This document shows, piece by piece, positions 26,245 through 39,176 of a stretch of 64,000 nucleotides of DNA (positions are counted from its first letter, which is position 1; each line of letters begins with the position of its first letter). The translations under genes were made by a program, and so were the position numbers. Source of the DNA: Liolophura sinensis (Eukaryota > Mollusca > Polyplacophora > Chitonida > Chitonidae); assembly GCF_032854445.1 (NCBI RefSeq), contig NC_088297.1:5703991-5767990 (forward strand). Reading direction: 5' to 3'. The notes under the pieces were generated by a model. It made no database searches. It was not told where the DNA came from and saw only the letters and a list, made by a program, of their open reading frames with translations.

Positions 26245-26506
26245 ATTATTTATTTCATTGGTGTTTTACGCCGTACTCAAGAACATTTCACTTATACAAC
26301 GGCGGCCGGCATTATGGTGGAAGGAAACCGGGCACAGCCCGGGGGAAACCCACGACCATCCGCAGGTTGCTGGGAGACCTTCCCACTTACGGCCAGACAG
26401 GCAGCCAGCATGAACTGGACTTGAACTCACAGCGACCGCATTGGTGAGAGGCTCCTGGGTCATTACGCTGCACTAGCGTGTTAACCGACTGAGCCACGAA
26501 GGCCCC
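26245..26506 (-). mobile_element. tRNA-derived SINE, full length (RIM intron 1)
   Basis: This is one of the best-preserved copies. On the minus strand it starts GGGGCCTTCGTGGCTCAGTC (A box), has GAGTTCAAGTCCAG (B box), the GC-rich body, and ends with GTACGGCGTAAAACACCAAT and an A/T tail. It stands opposite to the copy at 25726, about 250 bp away, so the pair could form an inverted-repeat hairpin in the transcript. Confidence 0.9.
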
Positions 26507-26509
26507 GAA

Positions 26510-28555
26510 TACCATTTGCAATGAAGAATTTCAAACAGATACTTGATGTATGAACAGTACCAATGCAGAGGCCATCTAGCAATTAAAATTGCTATCTGTT
26601 TGAAAGGCAAATCTAGTTCTTTAAAATACACGTACAATTATGTACAGGTCAAATGAGAATGAAGCTGAATAATTTAACTAGCTTTTGAATACAATCCACC
26701 ACAGTTGCAAACTAACTAACCTTTTAGTCAGTGTACCCCAAAATGTTCACCTGTGAAGCCTTGTTGCAAACCTTGACACATTAGCACAACCACTGCTTTG
26801 TTTTCAAATTCAACTCCAGTACGTTAGAGAAGCATATGAGAGCTGAAGTAGGCATTTAATTTAATCTGTAACAGAATAGTGATTTAAAGTTCTATAGCAC
26901 TGGCTCCAACTAAAGTAATTCAGATTCAGCAGTCTTGGGGTCAGGGGGTTAACCAGAAATGTGAAAGAGGATGTCCAAACATCCCTTTTTGGAGCAATTT
27001 TGTTATGGCAGGGTGTCCAGATTTCATTTTCTCCTATCTCTTCTGTGTTAAATGTGCTGAAAACATGGTGTTCAAATAGCGTCAGTTTTCTATTTCACCT
27101 GTGGATGGATAGCTGGCTAACCCTGTGTTTAGGATACATGAGCACACTGAATTTCTCAAAACACCCGCTCCCAAAATGCCCGCTGTATAAAACGTTTATG
27201 TAAGTCGCGGCATGAAACCAAATAAGTGTCTGCAATCATAAAAATACAATATGAAAGTATGAATGTTCTTTGAATATATAATTTCAATTCAGTTTTATGG
27301 TGTTTTTTTTTCAATTTAAAGCCAGTATCTGACATGATCAGCTCAGTGTCATCAGCTCAGCTTCCAAATTATGTCTGGTAGTTAAAATTGTCAAAATTTG
27401 TTAAAACGCTTCATAAAGATTAAATAACACTAACTTAAACAGGGTACCAATGATGTGCTCACATATAGCAGCGGTCTTGGTAGCTGACATTTTGACCTGA
27501 CACACGACACGGTCTCCCTATGTTAAATCATTGTAACCCTGGGCAGTCACACACAATTCAGCAAATTTCATTCATTTTACGTGAACCTCTGCGACACCTG
27601 AAACTTCAAATAGACTCCATAAGCCAAAAGCTGAAAGACATATTCCAAAAATTAAGACCTGTTGTTTCCTGGGGTACTGCCTCTGTTACTATATTCTAAC
27701 ATGGACATAATCACATTTAATCGCCACATTTGTGGTTATATTCGTCTACTGTATGACCTGTTTTAAGCATACAGTTAAAGCCCACTACAAACTGATACCT
27801 GTCATAAACACATAACGCTGAACTAAGGCCAGGGGTTTACATGGCGCACGGTAACAGTTCTCACACCTATATATACCTACGTGTACATTGTACATTTCCC
27901 CACTCTACATAAATTCTCATTTAAAACTGTGGCCAGAAAGGATAAAATTCCAATACAAAGAGCTCCAATATACTGATGTAGATAAAACGCATCTGGTTCC
28001 ACAAGGGTACTATTTATTCTACGTAGGTCGACACCGCGACGTTTGTGAAAACCAACGTCGTCATAGACATACTGTGCCGAGGTTCGCTTTCCCATAATAA
28101 AAATACCTCACACATAGGCAATAATAGGAGATGACAAATGTGTAGTTAGTCTAGCGATTGTCTAAATCTGTCTAACCACCATGTATATTACGTAAGTCGA
28201 ATCAAGATATCAGGCTTTTTCACGCTCACAATTCCGCAGATGTAATGCATACGTACTGCTGCATTTGCCAGTGACAGTTCGAGGCTGCCGAGGTGGGGTC
28301 ACCCGAACGCGGTGTAAGTCAACAGTTTCCATTCTGATAGCAGGAGTTAAACCCTACGGATACTGAGAATCCCGAAACCCGTTAATACCTTTATATACTC
28401 CATGGGATTAAAAGATGTTAAGAAATGATACAGTGGCAATTATACAACCGTACTGTTACAGCGACATTCGAGAGACCCACGGTCAGAGCCTCGCTTATTC
28501 CCATTAACCATGGCGGCTACATTAAAATTCAACAGCATGTAGAAACGTTTCGGCT
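26510..28555. other. Unique DNA at the 5' end of RIM intron 1
   Basis: No coding signal or repeat seen. As first-intron sequence next to the promoter it could hold enhancers, but no specific site stands out. Confidence 0.5.
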
Positions 28556-28558
28556 CAC

Positions 28559-28689
28559 CTTATCATTTCATTTTCCCGATCTTCCTCTTCCCTCTGTCTC
28601 CGTAATACATCCTCAATAATTTTCCTCTCTTCTTCGGTGAGATGACTTAGATCAGGCATTGGTGGTAGAGACGGGCGTCTGCCTGACAT
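28559..28689 (-). CDS. RIMS (RIM homologue): RIM gene, coding exon 1 (N-terminus, Rab3-binding helix)
   Basis: Read on the minus strand, the ATG at 28689-28687 opens a 43-codon exon beginning MSGRRPSLPPMPDLSHL and continuing LTEEERKIIEDVL, then an Arg/Glu-rich helix ending RENEMI. It stops at a consensus donor (AG|GTGAGC) in phase 2. DLSHLTEEER is the hallmark first helix of RIM proteins, the presynaptic active-zone scaffolds whose N-terminus binds GTP-Rab3 on synaptic vesicles. The start is the first ATG of the motif-bearing frame, and its position matches known RIM N-termini, where the helix begins within the first 20 or so residues. Rabphilin and Slp proteins share the Rab-binding helix, but the zinc finger in exon 3 points to RIM. 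The exon is hidden among longer opposite-strand ORFs. Sequence read directly; family assignment from established RIM motifs. Confidence 0.9.
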
Positions 28690-29110
28690 CGCGATCGGAA
28701 TATATATCCACTTTGCGATTGTTCCGCCAGGGAAATGTCAGCCAGCAAACCTTCACTATAGCTTCTGAGCTGAATCGATTTGAGCCGGTTGATATTCGGC
28801 GATATACGTGGAATATTAGACCCTACCAGCGTCCCCCGACATCACCGGCCTTTTGCTGTTTGCCTCCACCTGCATCTGTAGTCATTTTGAGGGAGAAAAC
28901 TGTATGTGGAGCGCAAAAGCTCCATCTGTAGCGGGATCCTCTACGCTACTTCCCAACTTCAGCCGCTGTCCAGCTCTCCGTCCTTCGCTCATTACCGATG
29001 TGGAGTTTATTAATATTAATGAAATCGCGCGCATCGGGCCAATCAAACGGTCGCCAGCAAATGACGTCATTCGACCATGCGAGGGGGCACCAGTCTCATT
29101 TATATTCCCA
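28690..29110 (-). promoter_or_regulatory. Presumed 5' UTR and promoter side of the RIM gene
   Basis: This unique, relatively GC-rich stretch lies immediately upstream of the RIM start codon. It contains a palindromic CRE, TGACGTCA, at 29062-29069, about 370 bp upstream of the ATG, and the AT-rich segment TTTATTAATATTAATG near 29010. CREs are common in promoters of neuronal genes. No TATA box or start site can be fixed from sequence alone. A transcription start here assumes there is no further upstream non-coding exon. Confidence 0.4.
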
Positions 29111-30209
29111 TAGCCAAGCTGCAGAACAATTTATCGATTCCATCCTCTCCATTCCTTTTATCTCATTGGATGAATTACAGAACGGCTATATTGTCATCCC
29201 GTACCAAGGTCTAACCGTAAATTCGTTCTTAAATCAATCAGAATCTACCAAAAACAAGAAAGACTAAACCACCGTTGTCAGGGACTGTCGTCATAAAAAA
29301 AGAAAGACAACACTGCTAGCTGCATTGTATGGTAACCCACGGACTAGAGTGCCGTTCGGTGCCTCATGAAGTGTTAAGGTGCAGGCTACTATATGCATTC
29401 TTCCTACAGTATCAATACGCAAACCACTATTTAACCACTGCGTAATTATATGGCCTATATATAAAGGTACGTGTACAGTAATAAGTAATAAGGCCCTCGA
29501 CATCACAGCGTACACGAAGATATACACACAGATACCTATATATAGGCCTATATATACCGTACAGGTATAAATATATATAACCCTACGAGAGCGTTGGCAC
29601 TAATATCTGTTTAATTTTGACAATTATCTTTAACATTCACAATGTTCATTCAGTGCAGAAAAAGGTCAGTTCTAATATGGGCTATCCTGAACTTTACGGG
29701 AGCGCTTTTTAGGCCCTGAAAGGCATTGGCCTGTTTTCTATTTGAATGTTCCATATAGGTTGTACATATATTGGGTGAGTGAGAAAAAGACAAGTTTTAT
29801 ATGCCAAAGGAAAAAAAAAATCTTTTCATAGTGAAGCTACAGAAAACACTTCCGTTTAGACGTAAGGTGATCAATTCCGTTCCAGTAATCTGCTATGCAT
29901 TTCGCCCATCATGGACAGGTGCGGCAGAAGACAATGGTAATGTGTACGGAAAATAGTAAAATATATATGTATCTACCGGTGAAAACGAAGGTCGTCCGTC
30001 ATCTACTCATATTTTCACGCGGTCATTAAAAAAACTGAAAGAATAAAATTAAAATTTGAAACAGCTGAAAACTTGTTTTCATGCCCCATTTCGCGCGCAA
30101 GACGGAGTTTAACGCTTCTGTAAAGCAACTGTTCAGGGTTGATTTTGTCTGTGTTATTAACATATTGTCAACATAACGAGACAATTATGCCTTGTATATA
30201 AACGGCGTT

Positions 30210-30490
30210 TAAAACCCTATCTCGGACAGGTGATTTGTAACTCCCGAACCGCTCTCACCTCGTGAGGGTTTTTATGTGACAAGACAGGATTGACGGGGCT
30301 CTAACGTTCGTTAATTGAAGACCAATGAATTGTTTTCCATCAATTTGATTTGCATATGTGTACCTATTGTGTCGTTTGTCATTAACTTGCCAAGGGTCAG
30401 TAGTTCACGCCGGGCACTTCACCTATGAACATGAGCGCCATCACTTAAAATGCTGGAATAATTCTTCAGTTAAGCGACAATCAAATGAAC
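30210..30490 (+). mobile_element. Second-family SINE-like repeat, degraded
   Basis: Matches the copy at 40435: GAAGACCAATGA, TTTGATTTGCATATGTGTAC, TGTCATTAACTTGCCAAGGG and the end GAATAATTCTTCAG. It confirms the family is interspersed. Confidence 0.65.
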
Positions 30491-31109
30491 ATGCATAAAT
30501 AGTTATATCGCTGTGTATTATAGTGCCTGAGAAAGGAGCCTACCGGTAATGAGGTACCGGCAGATTTTCCTCTTACAAATCTGGCGCTAGTGTGACACAG
30601 TTCTTGCACGCCTCAAGTCTTTCGTGGCGCGACGCAAAACATGTTGCGCTTTGCGGTTTCATCTGTGATGTATTTGATATAGCCGCTGTGACGACGCGCT
30701 GTTGACGCTGCAGTGGAATGCCCAGTATAACTGAAATGACGTAATATGTCCCACATCGGACTTCTGAAAGTAAGTGGTCGACGAAGCTCCTTGATGTGGC
30801 CTTGCATGAAATGCACAGGAAACCAAATAACACACGTGCGATGGTTCGCCAGTAACTTGCCAAACTTGCGTTAAGCAAAAAACCAAACTGTTGCATACAA
30901 CGTTTAAGCACACAATTGATCGTTTACATCGATAATTTGAACTGCCGCCTGCTAAGGTTCAGGTCCAGGCCTAGGGTTCAAACCTGATTCCGGTCATACC
31001 TAAGACAGTACAACTGTTAGTGTTAATGAGCTTTCCATTGGCTTGGCGCTCAGGGCATAAGGGATTAGACTGGCCAATTGACCAGACAGGTGCCGGTTTG
31101 CATGATGTC

Positions 31110-32070
31110 TGTCATCAGGCTGCAGTACCAGTGAGGCAGCATGCAGTACGAGTAAGGCAGCATACAGTACCCATGAGGCAGCATGCAGTACCGGTGAGGC
31201 AACATGCTAGTACCAGTGAGGCAGCATGCAGTACAAGTGAGAAAGCATGCAGTACCAGTGAGGCAGCATGCAGTACAAGTGAGAAAGCATGCAGTACCAG
31301 TGAGGCTGCATGCATTGCCTTTGACGCAGCATGCAGTACGAGTAAGGCAGCATAAAGTACCCAGGAGGCAGCATGCAGTACCGGTGAGGCAACATGCAGT
31401 ACCAGTGAGGCAGCATGCAGTACAAGTGAGAAAGCATGCAGTACAAGTGAGGCTGCATGCATTGACTTTGACGCAGCATGCAGTACCAATCAGGAAGCAT
31501 GCAGTACCAGTGAGGCTGCATGCAGTACAAGTGAGGAAGCATGTAGTACCAGTGAGGCTGCATGCATTACATGTGAGCCAGCATGCAGTACCAGTGAGGC
31601 AGCATGCATTACCAGTCAGTCAGTAGCAGTACCAATCAGACAGCATGCACTATCAGTGAGGCAGGATGCAATACCAGTGAGCCAGCATGGAGTACCAGTT
31701 AGGCAACCTGCAGTACCAGTGAGGCAGCATGGAGTACCAGTTAGGCAACCTGCAGTACCATTGAGGCTGCATGCAGTACTAGTGAGGCTGCATGGAGTAC
31801 CAGTTAGGCAACCTGCAGTACCAGTGAGGCTGCATGCAGTACTTGTGAGGCTACATGCATTAGCTTTGACGCAGCATGCAATACCAGTGAGCCAGCATGC
31901 AGTAAGAGTGAGGCAGCATGCAGTAAGAGTGAGGGAGCATGTGGTACCAGTCACGTAGCATGCAGTGCCAGTCAGCCAGCATGCATTGCCAGTGAGGCAG
32001 CAGCAGTACCAATGAAGCAGAAAAATAGCATCAGTGAGGCAGCATGAAGTACCACTGAGGCAGTATGCAG
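31110..32070. repeat. 21-bp minisatellite
   Basis: About 45 units of the type AGTACCAGTGAGGCAGCATG. The unit carries GCATGC palindromes. All-frame ORFs here are repeat artefacts. Confidence 0.95.
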
Positions 32071-32660
32071 CGATTTCGGATGATTAAAATATTATTTCAA
32101 AATGTTATATGAAATGGAAACACAGTCACAGATGTAGGGCGCTTAGTTTGCAAATTCCAAATCTGACTTGGTGCCGATAACAAGGTGTTCTTTTAATTCA
32201 TTGCTTTGTCATCCAGTATGCGGCATTTTCTTTCTTTCAGAGCAATCGGCCTTCCAGTTGAACCGGCATATGATTAATTCTATAACCGAAGAAATCCTTC
32301 CACTTGTGAGTTTACTTGTATTAATGTTCATAGTATATAGCACCTTACGCATCATCTAAGCTTAACACCATCCACGTATGTCTCAAAGAATATACATGAA
32401 ATACAAGTGCTCTTCTTTCAACTCGTTGATTTTTGGATATTTTCTCTACTTCAGAGCAAACCGAGCTTCCATTTCCACCGCAGAAACCTTCATGGGCACA
32501 AACCATTATCAGCCCGTCCGCCCTACCACCACCACCAGCAACACCTCCAACCCCTCCGCCCCCTCCGCCCTCTCCGATCACACCTCCACCCACACCACTG
32601 AACTCAAACCATCTCTGCCAGCATGGATTCAAAAAGCGGATTCTGCTATATATTTAATAA

Positions 32661-32830
32661 TATGTGATTGGTGTTTTACGCTGTACTCAACAATATTCAC
32701 TTATACGACGGAGGCCACCAGTATGGTGGGAGAAAACCGGGCAAAGCCGGGGGAACCCACGACCATCCGCAGGTTGTGCAAGACCATTACACTTACGACC
32801 GGAGAGGGAGCCAATATGAGCTGTACTTGA
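32661..32830 (-). mobile_element. SINE, 5'-truncated
   Basis: The minus-strand body and tail are present (GATTGGTGTTTTACGCTG through CCAATATGAGCTGTACTTGA, plus-strand reading). The tRNA head is missing. Confidence 0.85.
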
Positions 32831-33337
32831 ACATGGCCTCTTGTTATTATTCATGTGATTGTGTATAACTTTAAGGAAACCTATAAATCTAATTTCCGAC
32901 TGCATGCATGTATATTCTACACATATATAACTGTATATACACATAATCACTTACAGACTATAAATGAGTTTACGCCATTATAATCTGATTTAACTCCGAG
33001 ATAGCAGCCTTTACAGGCCCACGACTAGGCCCCGTGCCGTCTCCCATCTGTTGCCCTGTTTATAGACGGCTGTCCGTAACCCCGACCATCACAAACGTGT
33101 TACAGCGTCGTCATGCAAGGTCCGAGCGACACCTGTGCTAACGAGGGCACAACAAAACAGAACGATGGCCTAACTCATGAATATGTATTCTGTTGTCCAT
33201 TTCCGTGCCGTTTAATGATATAGAGTAAATATACGTGTGTTACTGTGTCACTATGTTTCAATACACGTAAATATATGACGTAGTGTTTTGAGCGATGGGG
33301 TAGATGCCATGTGGCACTTCTCACAGCGAAATGAGCA

Positions 33338-33442
33338 GGTATTTAATTGATTGTTTTAGGCCGTACACAAAATTATTTCACTTAAATGGCAGCGGCCAGC
33401 ATTATGGTGAGAGGAAACCGAGCAGAGCCTCACGGAAAACGA
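33338..33442 (-). mobile_element. SINE 3' fragment
   Basis: Only the tail-proximal 100 bp remain, recognisable by GCGGCCAGCATTATGGTGAG. Confidence 0.75.
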
Positions 33443-33954
33443 ATGACTGTTATTATATTATTGTTAAACCTAATGAAAATATGGCATTTTTAGTTTTTCT
33501 ATACCAGTGACATTTAATACATTTCAATTAACATTACGGCATTTTTTTTAACCTAATTCTGTGCTACTCGTGGAGTAATTTTCTAGTATATAAGCAACTA
33601 CATGAACAGGCAAAATAAAATCCTAAATGAGGTAAATTGTCAAGAGGCCCTATTTCACCGGTTGCGTGTGACCATTTGCTAACCATCACACAACCGTCAC
33701 TGTTCTGGATTCACTCTCTACGCTGCATGTAAGTCTTTCATTACATTGTATAGAAGATGAGTGGCTGATGCATGGTTTCACTTTTGGATTCTCGTGTTTA
33801 GTGAAACGACAAATTGATAGATTCATGGTTTTAATTGCCGGTTTGGTTATTTAACGGTTGGTCGACTCACTTCAGTGATACGACCGATTTATAGATTTAT
33901 TAAAAGATTTATTGACTGATTATTTGATTATTTGATTGAATGATTGAGGAGGCC

Positions 33955-36560
33955 CTCTTCTGACATTAGTGACATCTACTGACACCAGTAAACTCCTACT
34001 GACATTAGTGACATCTACTGGCACCAGTAGACTCCTATACTGATATTAGTGACATCTACTGGCACCAGTTGACTCCTACTGACATTAGTGACATCTACTG
34101 GCACCAGTAGACTCCTACTGACATTAGTGACATCTACTGGCACCAGTAGACTCCTACTGACACTAGTGACATCTACTGGCACCAGTAGACTCCTATACTG
34201 ATATTAGTGACATCTACTGGCACCAGTAAACTCCTACTGACATTAGTGACACCTACTGGCACAAGTAGACTCCTACTGACATTAGTGACATCTACCGGCA
34301 CCAGTAGACTCTGACTGACATTAGTGACATCTTCTGGCACCAGTAGACTCCTACTGACATAAGTGACATCTACTGGCACCAGTAAACTCCTACTGACATT
34401 AGTGACATCTACTGGCACCAGTAAACTCCTATACTGACATTAGTGACATCTACTGGCACCAGTAGACTCCTACTGACATTAGTGGCATCTACCGGCACCA
34501 GTAAACTCCTATACTGACATTAGTGACATCTACTGGCACCAGTAAACTCCTACTGACATTAGTGACATCTACTGGCACCAGTAAACTCCTATACTGACAT
34601 TAGTGACATCTACTGGCACCAGTAGACTCCTACTGACATTAGTGACATCTACCGGCACCAGTAAACTCCTATACTGACATTAGTGACATCTACTGGCACC
34701 AGTAAACTCCTATACTGACATTAGTGACATCTACTGTCACCAGTAGACTCCTACTGACATTATTGATATCTGCTGGTACCAGTAGACTCCTACTGACATT
34801 AGTGACATCTACTGACACCAGTAAACTCCTACTGACATTAGTGACATTTACTGGCACCAGTAGACTCCTATACTGATATTAGTGACATCTACTGGCACCA
34901 GTTGACTCCTACTGACATTAGTGACATCTACTGGCACCAGTAGACTCCTACTGACATTAGTGACATCTACTGGCACCAGTAGACTCCTACTGACACTAGT
35001 GACATCTACTGGCACCAGTAAACTCCTATACTGATATTAGTGACATCTACTGGCACCAGTAAACTCCTACTGACATTAGTGACACCTACTGGCACAAGTA
35101 GACTCCTACTGACATTAGTGACATCTACCGGCACCAGTAGACTCCTATACTGACATTAGTGACATCTACTGGTACCAGTAGACTCCAATACTGACATTAG
35201 TGACATCTACTGGTACCAGTAAACTCCTACTGACATTAGTGACACCTACTGGCACAAGTAGACTCCTACTGACAGTAGTGACATCTACTGGCACCAGTAG
35301 ACTCCTGTACTGACATTAGTGACATCTACTGGTACCAGTAGACTCCTACTGACATTAGTGACATCTACTGGCACCAGTAGACTCCTACTGACACTAGTGA
35401 CATCTACTGGCACCAGTAAACTCCTATACTGATATTAGTGACATCTACTGGCACCAGTAAACTCCTACTGACATTAGTGACACCTACTGGCACAAGTAGA
35501 CTCCTACTGACATTAGTGACATCTACCGGCACCAGTAGACTCCTATACTGACATTAGTGACATCTACTGGTACCAGTAGACTCCAATACTGACATTAGTG
35601 ACATCTACTGGTACCAGTAAACTCCTACTGACATTAGTGACACCTACTGGCACAAGTAGACTCCTACTGACAGTAGTGACATCTACTGGCACCAGTAGAC
35701 TCCTATACTGACATTAGTGACATCTACTGGTACCAGTAGACTCCTACTGACATTAGTGACATCTACTGGTACCAGTAGACTCCTATACTGACATTAGTGA
35801 CATCTACTGGTACCAGTAGACTCTGACTGACATTAGTGACATCTACTAGCACCAGTAGACTCCTATTGCCATTAGTGACATCTACTGGCACCAGTAGACT
35901 CCTACTGACATTAGTGACATCTACTGGCACCAGTTGACTCCTACTGACATTAGTGACATCTACTGGCACCAGTAAACTCCTACTGACATTAGTGACATCT
36001 ACTGGCACCAGTTGACTCCTATACTGACATTAGTGACTCCGGCCGACAAAAGTGACATAACTTATATTAGTGACTGCTATTAGCTATAGTGACTCTTGCT
36101 GTCTTTAGTGACTCCTCAGGAGATTAGTGGCTTCTCCTGACATTAGTGCCTCCTAATGACTTTAATGACTCCTATTTCTATTAGTGACACCTACTACAAC
36201 ATGACTCCTACCGACATTATTGACTTCGGCCGACGTTAATGACATCTACTGACATCAGTGACTCCTACTGATATTATTGACTTTTGCTGACGTTAGTAAC
36301 TTATACACTTGCTGACATTAGTGACACCTACTGGCACTGCTTACACCTACTGACAATAGTGACACCTACTGGCACTACTTACACCTACTGACAATAGTGA
36401 CTCCTACTGGCAGCACTTACACCCAATGACACTAGTGGCACTTACTGGCAGTACTCACACCTTGTGACAATAGTGACACCTACTGGCACTACGTACACCT
36501 AATGACATTAGTGACACCTACTGGCACGACTTACACCTGCGGACATAAGGGACCTTTAAT
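33955..36560. repeat. 39-bp minisatellite with higher-order structure
   Basis: More than 50 units built on GACATTAGTGACATCTACTG and CACCAGTAGACTCC, with a 41-bp TATACTG variant. Order of variants repeats at 398 bp (34992 and 35390) and at about 833 bp (33971 and 34804). It decays into diverged units from about 36030 to 36560. Confidence 0.95.
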
Positions 36561-36674
36561 GACAAAGCTGATACTTGACGCAGTCTAACGCCAGTTTACT
36601 GTCCGTTATTAGAGTAAAGGATTGTAGTACATGCATATAACATCACATAATAACATGTACCTAACACCTTGAAT

Positions 36675-36930
36675 AAAGCATGGGTTGTCTCTGGCTCAGA
36701 CCAGTTAGGTCGCGTGTTCGAATCCAACTCTGTCTCTCTTGACTGGAACTTACGCCAAGAGGTATGCCAGGTACCTGCCAAAGCTCGATGGTTTACTCCG
36801 GGCACTCTGGTTTCCTCCCACCCCCCACCCCCCCTCACCCCCATAAAATTGAGCACCATCATGTAAGTGAAAAATGTTGAATACCTAGTTAATTACTCAA
36901 TTCAAACAAACAAATAAATAAATAAATATG
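36675..36930 (+). mobile_element. Second SINE family with a clear B box
   Basis: The head TCTCTGGCTCAGACCAGTTA is followed by a perfect B box, GTTCGAATCC (36716-36725). The body differs from the common SINE (GCCAGGTACCTGCCAAAG, then CCGGGCACTCTGGTTTCC), but the 3' end (ATGTAAGTGAAAAATGTTGA and AAATAAATAAATAAAT) is related. Confidence 0.75.
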
Positions 36931-38000
36931 TATATATTCTTTCGTATTTCGCAATTATTTCAGTCATTTGACGATATGAATAAATAAATAAAAATGTAAT
37001 TGGGACATCCCAACGTCAGTTGGCCGATATAAATGTGACGTTAGACAAAGAAAGAAACTAACAGCATAATAACAGCGTGGAAAGTCTGAGTAGAACTTGT
37101 TGCCGCCTCCTTAACACTAGAGACGTTTGCTCGACCCAATACTGTGTCTCCATTGGCTTTTCTGGTATAAACCCACCCAGTCCATTTGCAGCTCTCAGAG
37201 CATCTGCATGCACACACTGCAGCTGACTGCATATATATTTGATATTGGTCATTTGCTCATTGTCTTGGGGTGTTTATAGAATATGAGGCGAAATGTAAGC
37301 GTCTCGGGAGACCTGGTATGCCCTGTGTACACTGAGAAATACTCTACTGAAGGCGCTATACATGTGTGTAGATTTGGTAGTAAGGCCTGCGCCATTACAG
37401 CGCAGATCAGTCAGACCTTCTGAATGCTTCGGTACGGCGCTGTATTTTGCAGATATTGACATTTGAGCGTGCAAGCACACAGTATCTATGCTCTAACGTA
37501 TATCTATCTATATAATGTGAACACCATATAATTCTGTGTCTATATATAGTGCGGTCCTGTTACTCTCGAGTATATAAGGTTTACATGCGTCATACATACT
37601 CGGTAGTAATGACACTGTTGATTTGCGATGTGTACAACAGCATATTACAGGGAATGTCTGAATATACGGAAGCTGAAGCGTAAGCAGTTGTGAGTTCGAA
37701 TCTGTGTGATGGCGTTTTTTTTTGTTTGTTTTTGTTTTGGTAATTCACTCACTTCATCTTAAACAGTTAAAAAAGGATAAATCGTTTGACTGTGTTTGAA
37801 AACAAATAAACAGGAAAACGTTCTTTGATCTTTAATTGTGTAAAAACATTGTGTAAGAAAATAGGAAACAAAGGGAAATAAAAATACGCCGTTTAACAGT
37901 GTTATTGTGTGAAAATAAATGATATGCACGAACTGTATTTTTTGATAGGAAGCATATTATTCAAGTTATATTTTCAACATGTTTACAGCAATTAAATATA
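36930..38000. other. Unique intergenic DNA
   Basis: Nothing coding. A B-box-like GAGTTCGAATCTGTG lies near 37690, possibly a worn tRNA or SINE head. Confidence 0.5.
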
Positions 38001-38182
38001 ATTTATTTATTTTGTTTGATTTGTGTCGCACTCGGGAATATTTCACTTATGCGACGGCGGTCAGCATTATGGTGGGAGGAAACCGCGATCAGATTGCGAC
38101 CAAGGAAAACCCACGACTACCCGCAGGTTTTTGACAGAGTCTTTCCCATGTACGGCTGGAAAGGAAGCCAGTATGAGCTCAC
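38000..38182 (-). mobile_element. SINE, 5'-truncated
   Basis: GCGACGGCGGTCAGCATTAT and GGTGGGAGGAAACCGCG are clear. The copy stops before the tRNA head. Confidence 0.85.
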
Positions 38183-38562
38183 ATTTACTCACTTGCATTC
38201 AGTTACTCAATGGCTAAGATATACAGTTTTCATTTTCAACCATTTTATTCTTCAAAATTAAGTTTTTATATTTCCTTAAGACTGTTATGATTTATTCATT
38301 GAGTCGTGGGAAACAATATGTAAAATATTTTTTTGGGTGCATTATTACATTATGACAGATATCATCACAGAATATGTCGTCTTTTACAGTTGTGGCCACA
38401 AAAAAAAACAAAATAAATTTAGTAGTATCGAAGTAAATGCAGAATATTTAGCTAAACACCGGTAATCCATGAACACGCTACCGATTCTAAAAATAAACTT
38501 GGCAGGAACCGGCATGTGCTCGTTGTGCAAGGCGAGCCTCTTTTTGGATTCCACGGATAGAA

Positions 38563-38700
38563 TGACGTCAAGAATCTTGATGTCATATCGGAGGCTCCTC
38601 ATTGGCTGTCCCGCAGACTCGATCTATTTTTACGCCCGGGTTTCATTTCCGGATTCCCCGTATCATATATATATATATATATAGCGGGCAGATTTCGCGT
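38563..38700 (+). promoter_or_regulatory. Presumed promoter of the 38.9-41.6 kb gene
   Basis: A palindromic CRE (TGACGTCA, 38563-38570), an inverted CCAAT box (ATTGG, 38601-38605) and a TA-rich run near 38665-38683 lie 200-340 bp upstream of the first plausible ATG at 38901. The combination is promoter-like, but no start site can be proved. Confidence 0.35.
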
Positions 38701-38900
38701 TATTTCACCACACAGGGCAAACGGTTTCATCAGTTAGGCAAAATGTGACAATATACGTCTCAGCTACTATGATCAGGACGTTGTAAGCCTGTTGGATCAT
38801 GTGGCTAAATGTTTTGACATTTCTTAGTGCTGTGCGTAGTGTGAAACATTGACATTAGCTATACGTGTACATTTCTCACGGACAAGATATTTAGTTCAAA

Positions 38901-39176
38901 ATGGCTCAGCGAAATCCCACCACTACGGCAACAAACCGAAAGCGAAATAGGACACTGAACAATAGCACAGGAAGTTCGTCGGGGTGCTTAACGGAGAATT
39001 CCAGTCGTTTTTTCTCCAGTCGCACGCCGCCCAGTTTCTCCCCTCCTTCGCGGCCTCGACACGACGAATGGAAACTCGCGTACAGAGAGCTCGCCTACAA
39101 GGGGGCCGCGAGACAGGGGAACGATGACGACTGTCAAACCGGGCCGTGGGAGGCGCTGGGCCGGCCCAACCACTGA
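38901..39176 (+). CDS. Alternative 5' reading frame of the conserved three-exon gene (or an upstream ORF)
   Basis: An ATG in good context (AAAATGG) opens 91 codons beginning MAQRNPTTTATNRKRNRT. They are rich in Ser, Pro and Arg and include HDEWKLAYRELAYKGAARQG. The frame closes with TGA at 39174-39176. Its last 53 nt overlap the ORF that starts at 39124 and runs in another frame into the clearly conserved part. The composition looks like a genuine basic, disordered N-terminus. It could therefore be the true start with a one-base indel in the GC-rich overlap, or an overlapping upstream ORF. No plausible intron fits between the two. Confidence 0.4.
   Translation: MAQRNPTTTATNRKRNRTLNNSTGSSSGCLTENSSRFFSSRTPPSFSPPSRPRHDEWKLAYRELAYKGAARQGNDDDCQTGPWEALGRPNH

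Noticed and set aside
30573-30911. 112-codon minus-strand ORF and overlapping frames
   Set aside because: Several frames are open over the same bases and none has a recognised domain. A worn mobile-element fragment is possible but unsupported.
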